From Phytohabitans maris (GTDB lineage Bacteria > Actinomycetota > Actinomycetes > Mycobacteriales > Micromonosporaceae), in NCBI RefSeq assembly GCF_031085175.1, contig NZ_JAVHUY010000046.1:1-64000 (forward strand): 64,000 nucleotides of DNA, read 5' to 3'. Below, one piece after another: positions 47,732 through 54,670 of this stretch. The translations under genes and the position numbers were made by a program. The notes beneath the pieces are model-generated. The model ran no database searches. It was given only the letters and a program-made list of their open reading frames with translations, and was not told where the DNA came from. Position 1 is the first letter of the stretch, and every line of letters begins with the position of its first letter.

Positions 47732-47815
47732 GCGGGCGCGCCACCGATGGTGAGGTGGGGCCGGCTGTAACCCGGTTGCCTTCGTGCTCAGGGAGTTCGA
47801 GTCTCTCCGCCCGCA
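47732..47815 (+). tRNA. tRNA-Tyr (GTA)
   Basis: Class II with a long variable arm. Acceptor GCGGGCG/CGCCCGC, anticodon loop CTGTAAC on stem GCCGG/CCGGT, T-arm GGGAG-TTCGAGT-CTCTC, discriminator A. Confidence 0.9.
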
Positions 47816-47820
47816 CCCAT

Positions 47821-47892
47821 GCCCTCGTAGCGCAGCGGAAGCGCGCGGCCCTCCGAAGGCCGAGGTCAGAGGTTCGAATCCTCTCGGGGGCG
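47821..47892 (+). tRNA. tRNA-Arg (CCG)
   Basis: Acceptor GCCCTCG/CGGGGGC; anticodon stem CGGCC/GGCCG with loop CTCCGAA; T-arm AGAGG-TTCGAAT-CCTCT; discriminator G. Last gene of the array. Confidence 0.93.
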
Positions 47893-47926
47893 CGTAAAGC
47901 GCGGGCACGCGAAACGCGGGCACGCA

Positions 47927-47943
47927 ATGCCATCCACTGTGGA
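47927..47943 (-). repeat. Right copy of the 17-bp inverted repeat bracketing the tRNA array
   Basis: ATGCCATCCACTGTGGA is the exact reverse complement of 44303-44319. It lies 35 bases past the last tRNA gene, after a short direct repeat of CGCGGGCACGC. Confidence 0.8.
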
Positions 47944-47960
47944 CGTGCCGCGGGCGGACG

Positions 47961-48458
47961 TCAGGATTGGGCGTGCAACCGCTGGTGGGACTCTGACAAG
48001 GTCTCGCCGGCGAGCCGGGCGGTGATGCCGGCGTTGAGGTTGGGGCATCGCGTGATGTCGTCGTGGGGGCAGTGCAGCCCGTGCAGGATGGCCTCGCGGG
48101 CGGCCTGCGCGGCGGCGATCTGCTTGTCGAGCTCCACAAGCTTGCGCCGCATGAGCTCTCTGCGGTCGCCGGGCGTGCTCGCTTGGTTGGCCAGGAGGGT
48201 CTTCTGCTCGGCGAGGGTAAAGCCCGCGTCGCTGTAGAGCAGGATGGCGGCGACGAGCCGGGCCGCCGACTCGGGGTAGCGGCGCTGGCCGGAGATCCTG
48301 GCCGGTGGGGCGAGCAGGCCGAGCTCCTCGTAGCAGCGCAGGGCCGAGGTGGTGACGCCGGCGCGGCGGGCCAGCTCGCCGATGGTGAGCAGGCCGCCGG
48401 GCGAGTTGACTTCAGGCGCACTTGAAGTCGTTGACTGCCGGCCATGGGAAGACGACAT
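47961..48458 (-). CDS. MerR-family transcriptional regulator
   Basis: The 165-residue protein has a MerR winged helix beginning LLTIGELARRAGVTTSALRCYEELGLL at about residue 23 and a coiled coil (MRRKLVELDKQIAAAQAAREAIL). A C-terminal tail carries GLHCPHDDITRCPNLNAG; its Cys and His residues could bind metal or sense thiol state. It is divergent from the methyltransferase gene, with overlapping start regions (ATG 48458 against ATG 48444), so the regulator probably controls that gene. Confidence 0.85.
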   Translation of the reverse strand: MSSSHGRQSTTSSAPEVNSPGGLLTIGELARRAGVTTSALRCYEELGLLAPPARISGQRRYPESAARLVAAILLYSDAGFTLAEQKTLLANQASTPGDRRELMRRKLVELDKQIAAAQAAREAILHGLHCPHDDITRCPNLNAGITARLAGETLSESHQRLHAQS

Positions 48459-49175
48459 GAGGCAAGCCTGCCACCCGCGGTGCGGCGGATGGTGACCGCG
48501 GCCGCGGAGTACCTGATCGGGTGTGCCGGGATCGCGGCCGTGCGCGCCCTGGACCGCGACGTCGTCGGCCAGGCCCACCGACCTCGGGGCGCGGCCGGGC
48601 GCGTGACCGGCTGGGTGTTCGCCCACCGCCCGTCCAACCGGCGGCGTAACCGCTGGGTGGTCTCGCTGCTCAGTGTTCGCCCCGCCGACCAGATCCTCGA
48701 GGTCGGCTTCGGCCCCGGCATCGCGGTCGCGGAACTGGTCCGCGCCGGCGCGGGCCACGTGCACGGCGTCGACCATTCCGAAGTGATGCTCCGGCAGGCG
48801 TCCAGGCGCAACGCCGCCGCGATCCGGGCCGGCCGGGTCACCCTGGTCAATGCCCCGGCCGATCGGCTTCCGCCCGCGCTCGACGGCCCCTTCGACGCGA
48901 TCCTCGCCGTCAACTCCCTCGGGTTTTGGCCCGCGCCGGCCGAACGCCTCGCCGAGCTGCGCCGGCGACTCGCGCCCGGCGGGCGCATTGCCATCGCGTC
49001 GCAGCCCCGCTGCCCGGGCGCCAGCGCCGGCACGTCCCGCGACGCCGCCGACGAGATCGAGAACCTGCTGCGCGGCGCCGGCTTCACCCAGATGAGTACC
49101 CAGACCCTCGCCCTCAGCCCGCCGGTCATCTGCGTCCTCGCCACCGTCCCTGGAATCGGCACGCCCGAGCGATGA
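48444..49175 (+). CDS. Class I SAM-dependent methyltransferase
   Basis: The 243-residue protein has the SAM-binding motif I ILEVGFGPGIAVAELV (about residue 83), motif II region VHGVDHSEVMLRQASRR, and FDAILAVNSLGFWP followed by LRRRLAPGGRIAIASQP (post-motif regions). An N-terminal helical segment (TAAAEYLIGCAGIAAVRAL) resembles UbiE/phospholipid-type methyltransferases. The substrate is unknown. ATG 48444 overlaps the divergent MerR start by 15 bases; ATG 48489 is an alternative start. Confidence 0.85.
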   Translation: MGRRHEASLPPAVRRMVTAAAEYLIGCAGIAAVRALDRDVVGQAHRPRGAAGRVTGWVFAHRPSNRRRNRWVVSLLSVRPADQILEVGFGPGIAVAELVRAGAGHVHGVDHSEVMLRQASRRNAAAIRAGRVTLVNAPADRLPPALDGPFDAILAVNSLGFWPAPAERLAELRRRLAPGGRIAIASQPRCPGASAGTSRDAADEIENLLRGAGFTQMSTQTLALSPPVICVLATVPGIGTPER

Positions 49176-49301
49176 CTCGGACCTGCCCCGTCACGGGATT
49201 CCGGAGGGGGATGATGCGAAGGATGTCGAGAACGGGCTGGTGGCTCCGTCTCAGGAGCGGATGCCGGCCATGGTGGCCGCAGCACAGCGAGGAGACCCAG
49301 C

Positions 49302-49742
49302 ATGACGATCCAGCGGATGGACAACGTCCTCATCGTTGTCGACGACCTCGACGCCGTTATCTCGTTCTTCGTCGAGCTTGGCATGGAGCTTGAGGGCAAG
49401 GGGCCGATCGAGGGACGCTGGGTGGAGCGCGTCATCGGGATCGACGACGTCCGCCAGGATGTCGCGATGCTGCGGACCCCGGACGGGCACGGCCGGATCG
49501 AGCTGGCGATGTTTCACACGCCGAAGGCGATCAGCCCCGAGCCGAAAGACGCGCCGGCAAACACGCTGGGCATCCGCCGTGTCATGTTCGCCGTGGACGA
49601 CATCGACGACGTCGTTGCCCGCCTGCGCGCCCACGGCGCCGAGCTCGTCGGCGAGCTCGCGCGGTACGAAGACAGCTATCGGCTCTGCTACGTCCGCGGC
49701 CCGGAAGGCATCGTCGTCGGCTTGGCCCAACAGCTCAGCTGA
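49302..49742 (+). CDS. VOC (glyoxalase-like) family protein
   Basis: The 146-residue single-module VOC protein has MDNVLIVVDDLDAVISFFVELGMELEG, LRTPDGHGRIELAMFHTPKAI and FAVDDIDDVVARLRAHGAEL, ending YVRGPEGIVVGLAQQL. GPEGI with a following metal-site position is the family ending. ATG 49302 follows GAGGAG. The neighbouring methyltransferases do not suggest a specific substrate. Confidence 0.83.
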   Translation: MTIQRMDNVLIVVDDLDAVISFFVELGMELEGKGPIEGRWVERVIGIDDVRQDVAMLRTPDGHGRIELAMFHTPKAISPEPKDAPANTLGIRRVMFAVDDIDDVVARLRAHGAELVGELARYEDSYRLCYVRGPEGIVVGLAQQLS

Positions 49743-49780
49743 AAGGACGCGATCGCGGCCGGAGCTCGTATAGTCACGCG

Positions 49781-50017
49781 GTGAACGCGGAGCGGGTCCG
49801 GCAGGCGTATGCGTCCGTGGCGGATCTCTACATCGAGCTGTTCGGCTCCAGCCAGCGGGTGCACGCCGACGACCTCGCCTTCATCGGGCGGCATCTGTCG
49901 ATCCGGCCCGGTCGGGTGCTCGACCTGGGCTGCGGACCCGGACACATCACCGGTTACCTTCGCTCGCTGGGCGTCGACGCGGCGGGAATCGACATGGTCC
50001 CCGAGTTCATCGCCCAG
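49781..50017 (+). pseudogene. SAM-dependent methyltransferase, N-terminal remnant
   Basis: From GTG 49781 about 79 codons encode VRQAYASVADLYIELFG and the SAM motif VLDLGCGPGHITGYLRSLGVD, continuing to IDMVPEFIAQ. There homology stops and an arginine-rich unrelated tail follows to 50137. Intact relatives have about 200 residues, so roughly 60 percent is lost. Confidence 0.75.
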
Positions 50018-50136
50018 CGACGGCACTCACCGGCCACACTCCGCGATCGCGGCAACCGCGACCGAAGCGTGAACTCGCACCGGACACCACGCACGCTCAC
50101 TGGCCCAGGAACGGCCGTAGCTCGACCTTCCGATTG

Positions 50137-50238
50137 ACCCTCCGCCACGAGCCGCTCGTTGAACGCGTCGATGGCCGCCATCTCGTCCGCGGTGGCCAGG
50201 TCGGGCTTGTCGCGGATTACCGAAACCAGGTAATGCAT
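50137..50238 (-). pseudogene. YCII-related protein, N-terminal remnant
   Basis: From ATG 50238 the sequence reads HYLVSVIRDKPDLATADEMA and continues to RLVAEGQ, the start of actinobacterial YCII-type proteins (usually about 115 residues). After 34 residues homology ends. It faces the methyltransferase remnant; both were cut by what may be one rearrangement with about 120 bases of filler between them. Confidence 0.7.
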
Positions 50239-50336
50239 CGGGTATCGGATTCCTCCTTGAGCCGGGTGACGATGTCACCGCTCACGACGGTCGCGTCCGG
50301 CCAGTCGAGCGGGTCCGTGCGCTTTCCGGTGCTTCT

Positions 50337-50470
50337 TCGGACAGGATTTGCCCCGGTCCGCGCCAGCTGCGGACCGCATGCTCCCGCGGGCACCGCTACG
50401 GCCGGCGGCGAGCTGGCGCTCGCCGAGATCCCCGGCCTCCGCTGCCGGCTTCGCGGGGCAAGCCCCACCC
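50337..50470 (+). repeat. Dispersed structured repeat element, copy A
   Basis: This is the partner of 18815-18950 in inverted orientation. Hairpins: GGTCCGC-GCCAGCT-GCGGACC, GGCGAGC-TGGC-GCTCGCC and GGGGCAAGCCCC. An open frame through both copies gives the same peptide core (CGPHAPAGTA, then GGELALAEIPGLRCRLRGAS), but neither copy has a start region typical of a gene. It lies between the YCII remnant and an SDR promoter. Confidence 0.65.
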
Positions 50471-50515
50471 GCCGCGAATGTCGGGTGACGACCGTCACGG
50501 CCACGGAGGTAGACC

Positions 50516-50531
50516 TTGACACTAGTGTCAA
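50516..50531. promoter_or_regulatory. MerR-type palindromic operator of the SDR-merR unit
   Basis: TTGACACTAGTGTCAA is a perfect 16-bp palindrome whose left end TTGACA is a consensus -35 box. It lies 55 bases upstream of the SDR gene, which is followed by a merR gene. MerR dyads usually occupy this place. Confidence 0.75.
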
Positions 50532-50585
50532 TCTTTAGCTTTGGCTGAGTCAGTCTGAGTCAGCTGAAACTGTAGGGAGATCGCC

Positions 50586-51341
50586 GTGTCCAAGGCATTG
50601 ACGGGACGGACTGCGCTGGTGACCGGAGGGTCCCGGGGTATCGGTGCTGGGATTGCCCGCGAACTGGCGCGTGAGGGTGCGAGTGTTGTCATCACCTATC
50701 GAAAGTCGCGCGAGCAGGCGGAAGAGGTTGTCGCCAAGCTGGCCGCTCTTGGGGCGAAGGCATTTGCTGTGCGGGCGGACCAGTCCGTTCCCCACGAGGC
50801 GTCCACCGCTGTCGAGCAGGCTGCCGAGTTCCTGGGTGGCCGAATCGACGTTCTGGTGAATTCTGCTGGAGTCGCCGTCATGGGCACAGTCGACCAGTTG
50901 GACCTGGAACTCCTCGACGGAGTCCAGCAGATGATGGCCACGAACGTGCTGGGGACTATCGTCACCACGCATTCCGCATCACGCTATCTGCCGGATGGCG
51001 GGCGTGTCATCCTGGTGGGAAGCATCGTTGCGCACCGCATTCCCACCCCTGGCGTCGCCGAGTACGCGGCGAGTAAGGCGGCGATTGACCAGCTCGGTCG
51101 CGGGTGGGCGCGCGACTTTGGTCCACGCGGTATCACCGTCAATGTCGTGCAGCCCGGCGCGGTCGACACGGACATGAACCCCGCGGATGGGCCGAACGGA
51201 GCCGCACAGGTGGCCCTGACGCCCCTCGGGCGGTTCGGCACCACCGACGACATCGCCAAGGCGGTCACCTTCTTCGCCAGCGACAAGGCCGCGTTCATCA
51301 CGGGCGCGCTGTTGACCGTCGATGGCGGATTCGGCATTTGA
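50586..51341 (+). CDS. Short-chain dehydrogenase/reductase (SDR), FabG-like
   Basis: The 251-residue classical SDR has the cofactor motif TGGSRGIGAGIARELA, NSAG (VLVNSAGVA), the active-site serine in VGSIV, YAASK for Tyr and Lys, and the C-terminal FITGALLTVDGGFGI. The arginine after the glycine motif (TYRKSREQ) suggests NADP(H). The substrate is unknown. Start GTG 50586. It is under the palindromic MerR operator, and merR follows 46 bases after, so it looks like a stress-inducible oxidoreductase with its own regulator. Confidence 0.9.
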   Translation: MSKALTGRTALVTGGSRGIGAGIARELAREGASVVITYRKSREQAEEVVAKLAALGAKAFAVRADQSVPHEASTAVEQAAEFLGGRIDVLVNSAGVAVMGTVDQLDLELLDGVQQMMATNVLGTIVTTHSASRYLPDGGRVILVGSIVAHRIPTPGVAEYAASKAAIDQLGRGWARDFGPRGITVNVVQPGAVDTDMNPADGPNGAAQVALTPLGRFGTTDDIAKAVTFFASDKAAFITGALLTVDGGFGI

Positions 51342-51387
51342 TGCTGGTGGACTGGTCGCGGGCCACGAAAGGGCAAGTGAGACATCG

Positions 51388-51765
51388 GTGAAGATTGGCG
51401 ATCTGGCGGCGAGGACGGGAGTGGCACCCCGGCTGCTGCGCTACTACGAACAGGTCGGCATCCTGCACCCGTTCCGGTCGAGCAACGGGTACCGGAAGTA
51501 CGGAGAACCGGCCATCGACCGCGTGCTGCAGATCCGCGAGCTTCTCGAAGCCGGCCTGACGACAGAAATGATCCGTGAGGTCCTGCCGTGCCTGGACGCT
51601 GAGACGGAACACCCCGGTACCCGCCACTGTCCGACCGTCAAGGACCTGGACGGACTGCGACGCCAGCTCGTCAGCATCGAACGACGCATCGACGCCCTGC
51701 AGCGCAACCGTCAAGCGATCAAAAACTACCTGAGCGCATGGGAGGAGGCCGAGGCCACGACGTGA
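51388..51765 (+). CDS. MerR-family regulator
   Basis: The 125-residue protein begins KIGDLAARTGVAPRLLRYYEQVGIL, a MerR winged helix. A coiled coil (DLDGLRRQLVSIERRIDALQRNRQAI) follows, with PCLDAETEHPGTRHCPTV between, holding two cysteines. The GTG at 51388 is the start that places the helix-turn-helix at residue 1. This short form lacks an effector domain and resembles SoxR/CueR-sized regulators. It should act on the palindrome at 50516-50531. Confidence 0.88.
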   Translation: MKIGDLAARTGVAPRLLRYYEQVGILHPFRSSNGYRKYGEPAIDRVLQIRELLEAGLTTEMIREVLPCLDAETEHPGTRHCPTVKDLDGLRRQLVSIERRIDALQRNRQAIKNYLSAWEEAEATT

Positions 51766-51826
51766 CGCCCCGGACAAAGGCTGTCATGCGCCAACGGCCG
51801 AAAGCCACCCCGACTCCGAAACCTCT

Positions 51827-52429
51827 CTAAGGGTCGCCGCGCAGGTACCGGGCCACCATGGCCACCAGCTCGTTTTCGAACGTCTCGACCGGGATGGTCC
51901 GCGGATCGGCCATGATCTTGTGCGTGTTCATCTCCACGGTGAACAGGATCAGCTCGGCCGCGGTGTCGACGTCGCGGACGCGGACATCCGGGTGCCGGGT
52001 GAGGAGATCGCGCAGCTGGGCGACGCGGGTCCGTCCGTGCCGGTCGATCGTGTCGAGCAGTTCCTGCGACAGCGGCGCCTCCTCGATCATGATGCGTAGC
52101 AGCTGCGGGTCGTCCCTGTGGTTGTCGATCGCGTCGCGGACCAGTGTCCGTACCGTCGCAGCCAGGCTCCCGGCGGAGAGGTCGAGCTGGTCGACCTGCG
52201 TCCAGGTGCCGCGGTCGATGTGCCGCACCAGCAGCTCGGCGAGGATGGCGTCCTTGTTCGGGAAGTACTGGTACAGCGAGCCGATGGAGATGCGGGCGCG
52301 TTCGGCGATGCGGTTGGTGGTGCCGGCGGCGTAGCCGTGCTCGGCGAAAACGTGAGCAGCGGCGGTGAGGATGCGCTCGCGGGATGCCGTGAGGCCAGAC
52401 GGTGCGCCTACCCGGGTCGCACACGACGA
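51827..52429 (-). CDS. TetR-family regulator with no standard start codon in frame
   Basis: The open frame runs from just after a TGA (52432-52430) to the stop at 51827. It encodes a TetR HTH (SRERILTAAAHVFAEHGYAA, NRIAERARISIGSLYQYFPN) and an effector domain ending ELVAMVARYLRGDP. Upstream of the HTH there is no ATG, GTG or TTG in this frame; the first is a GTG at about 52237 that would remove the HTH. Possibilities are a non-standard start, a mutated start or a sequence error. It is divergent from the flavin/ferredoxin fusion gene and would be its natural regulator. The left limit is certain, the right one is not. Confidence 0.7.
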   Translation of the reverse strand, partial: SSCATRVGAPSGLTASRERILTAAAHVFAEHGYAAGTTNRIAERARISIGSLYQYFPNKDAILAELLVRHIDRGTWTQVDQLDLSAGSLAATVRTLVRDAIDNHRDDPQLLRIMIEEAPLSQELLDTIDRHGRTRVAQLRDLLTRHPDVRVRDVDTAAELILFTVEMNTHKIMADPRTIPVETFENELVAMVARYLRGDP

Positions 52430-52493
52430 TCAGACCCGGCACCGGCTGACGACGGTGGACGAGGTCGAGACGACCGTCGGCCGCCCGGCGCCG

Positions 52494-54602
52494 ATGGTCA
52501 TGCTCAAGCAGATCAGCGCCCTCGACGAGGGGTGCCGCACCATCCTCGCCCGGTGCCCGATCGCGGCGTTCGGCTACCGGGACGCCGGCGGCACCAGCCG
52601 GACCACCTTCGTGGGCGGCCGGCCGGGGTTCGCGCGCGTCCACTCGCCCACGCGGATCTCGTTCTCGCTGCCCGGGTCCGGCGAGCCGCGGGGTCCGGTC
52701 TCGTTCTTCTTCCTCCTGCCCGGCGTCGGGGAGATCCTGCGCGTCAACGGCACGGTGGCCGCGCGGACGGGCGCGGAGACGGCCGTCGACATCGACGAGG
52801 CGTACGTGCACTGCGCGCAAGCCGTCCTCCGCTCCCGCCTGTGGCAGCCGCCCGCCGTGGCCGCGCCGGCCGCCGGGATCGCCGGTGACGGGCCGCTGGG
52901 CCGGCCGGGCGTCGCCGAGTTCCTCGCCGCGGCGCCGTTCCTCGCACTGTCTACATGGGACTCGTCCGGCGGGAGCGACACGAGCCCGCGCGGGGATCGG
53001 CAGGCGGTGGCCCGGATCCTGGACGGCCGCACGCTCGCCATCCCGGACCGAAAGGGCAACAAGCGCGCCGATACGCTGCACAACCTGTTACGGGACGACC
53101 GGCTGTCGTTCGCCGCGCTCGTCCCGGGACGCAGCGGCGTGCTGCACGTGCGCGGCCGTGGCGCGATCACCGACGATCCGGCGTTGCTGGAGACGATGGC
53201 GCTACGCGGCATGCCTCCGCACGCGGCGCTGCTCATCGACGTCGAGCACGCCGAGGTGACCGGCAACGACGCCGTGGCGCGCTCGCGGCTGTGGAGCCCG
53301 GAGGCGCACGTCTCCCCCGGCGAGGTGCCGGACCTGATGGCGCTGGCCGGCGAACACCTCGCCGCCAACTCGACGGACGCCGAGGGTGCCCCGCCCGCGT
53401 TCCTGTTGAAGGCGCTCGGGGCGATCCCGGGGGTGACCCGGCTGCTGCGGCTGGTGATGAACCGCGCCTACCGTTCGGGGCTGCGCAAGGAGGGCTACGA
53501 GGGCATCGAGCCCAGCGTGGGCAACCGGCGCCGCGGCCTCGCCCGCCGCCTGCGCCGGCGTCCTGCCGGCGAAAGCGGGCCGGAGAACCCCTTGCGGGAC
53601 GTGCGGATCGCCGAGGTGCGCAGGGAGACGCCGAGCGCGGTCACGCTCGTGCTGGAGGACGCCGGCGACGGCCCGGGTACGTTCGACTTCCGGCCCGGGC
53701 AGTTCTTCACGCTCGTCGCCGACGTCGACGGCCGGCCGGTGCGACGGGCCTACTCCGCCTCGTCGGCGCCCGGGGCGTCCCGGCTGGAGGTCACCGTCAA
53801 GCGCGTCGAGGGCGGCCGCTTCTCCACCCACGTGCACCGAAACCTGCGCGCCGGTGACCGGCTCGCGGTGCGTGGCCCGTCGGGCTCGTTCCATGCCGGG
53901 CCGCGACAGCCGGAGGAGATCGTGCTGGTCGCGGCGGGCAGCGGGGTGACACCGATGATGAGCATCATCCGCACGCGGCTCGCCGGTCGGGCGGATGGCG
54001 GCCGGATCGCGCTGCTCTACAGCAGCCGCAGCGAGCAGGAGGTCATCTTCGCCGGCGAGCTGGCCCGGCTGGAGCGGGACAACCCCGACCGGCTGTCGGT
54101 CACCCACGTACTGACCCGCAGGGACGGTCGGCTCGGCGCGGAGGGTGTACGCCGCTGGGTCACCGGCCTGGCTCCGGCTCGGGACGCCCACTTCTACATC
54201 TGCGGCCCCGAACCGCTGATGGACGCCGTACACGGCGTGCTGGCCGGGCTCGGGGTCCCGGACGCGCTGGTGCACCAGGAGCGCTACACCAGCGGGGCGG
54301 AGACCGTGGCCGTGGCGACCGTCCCGCAGCAGATGACCGTCGAGGAGAACGGGCAGCCGGTCGGCACGGTGGTGGTCGAGCCCGGCCAGACGCTCCTCGA
54401 CGCGGGACTCGCGGCGGGGCTGCCGATGCCGTACTCCTGCACGGTCGGCAACTGCGGCGAGTGCATGGTGAAGCTCCACACCGGACAGATCGCGCAGAGC
54501 GAGCCGAACTGCCTTACCCCACAGCAGAAAGCCGACGGCTACGTGCTGACCTGCGTGGGCTGTCCACTGTCGAAGGTCACCCTCGACATCGCCGACCCGT
54601 GA
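52494..54602 (+). CDS. FMN-binding split barrel / ferredoxin reductase / 2Fe-2S fusion oxidoreductase
   Basis: About 702 residues with three parts. The N-terminal half resembles pyridoxamine 5'-phosphate-oxidase-like FMN proteins (GVAEFLAAAPFLALSTWDSSGGSDTSPRG, RSGVLHVRGRGAITDD). From about 375 there is a FAD/NAD-binding reductase domain with RRAYSAS (RxYS) and VAAGSGVTPMMSIIR, then CGPEPLM. The C-terminus is a plant-type [2Fe-2S] ferredoxin, CTVGNCGECMV with the fourth Cys in LTCVGCP. Such a protein can carry electrons from NAD(P)H through FAD and iron-sulfur to FMN in one chain. ATG 52494 leaves room for a promoter; the frame is open to 52365. Substrate unknown. Confidence 0.85.
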   Translation: MVMLKQISALDEGCRTILARCPIAAFGYRDAGGTSRTTFVGGRPGFARVHSPTRISFSLPGSGEPRGPVSFFFLLPGVGEILRVNGTVAARTGAETAVDIDEAYVHCAQAVLRSRLWQPPAVAAPAAGIAGDGPLGRPGVAEFLAAAPFLALSTWDSSGGSDTSPRGDRQAVARILDGRTLAIPDRKGNKRADTLHNLLRDDRLSFAALVPGRSGVLHVRGRGAITDDPALLETMALRGMPPHAALLIDVEHAEVTGNDAVARSRLWSPEAHVSPGEVPDLMALAGEHLAANSTDAEGAPPAFLLKALGAIPGVTRLLRLVMNRAYRSGLRKEGYEGIEPSVGNRRRGLARRLRRRPAGESGPENPLRDVRIAEVRRETPSAVTLVLEDAGDGPGTFDFRPGQFFTLVADVDGRPVRRAYSASSAPGASRLEVTVKRVEGGRFSTHVHRNLRAGDRLAVRGPSGSFHAGPRQPEEIVLVAAGSGVTPMMSIIRTRLAGRADGGRIALLYSSRSEQEVIFAGELARLERDNPDRLSVTHVLTRRDGRLGAEGVRRWVTGLAPARDAHFYICGPEPLMDAVHGVLAGLGVPDALVHQERYTSGAETVAVATVPQQMTVEENGQPVGTVVVEPGQTLLDAGLAAGLPMPYSCTVGNCGECMVKLHTGQIAQSEPNCLTPQQKADGYVLTCVGCPLSKVTLDIADP

Positions 54603-54608
54603 ACGTTC

Positions 54609-54647
54609 GGCGGGTGACCGGCGGCGTTCGGCCGCTGGTCACCCGCC
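54609..54647. terminator. Bidirectional hairpin terminator
   Basis: A 16-bp stem, GGCGGGTGACCGGCGG with CCGCTGGTCACCCGCC (one G-T pair) around a seven-base loop. It lies between the convergent fusion oxidoreductase and secreted-protein genes. No T tract, as is common in high-GC genomes. Confidence 0.75.
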
Positions 54648-54670
54648 CCGGCGAAGGTTGGTGGACAGTG

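Noticed and set aside
50134-50538. An ORF through repeat copy A as a protein gene
   Set aside because: The same peptide appears from copy B without a shared start or ribosome site, and the region is better explained as a repeated structured element.
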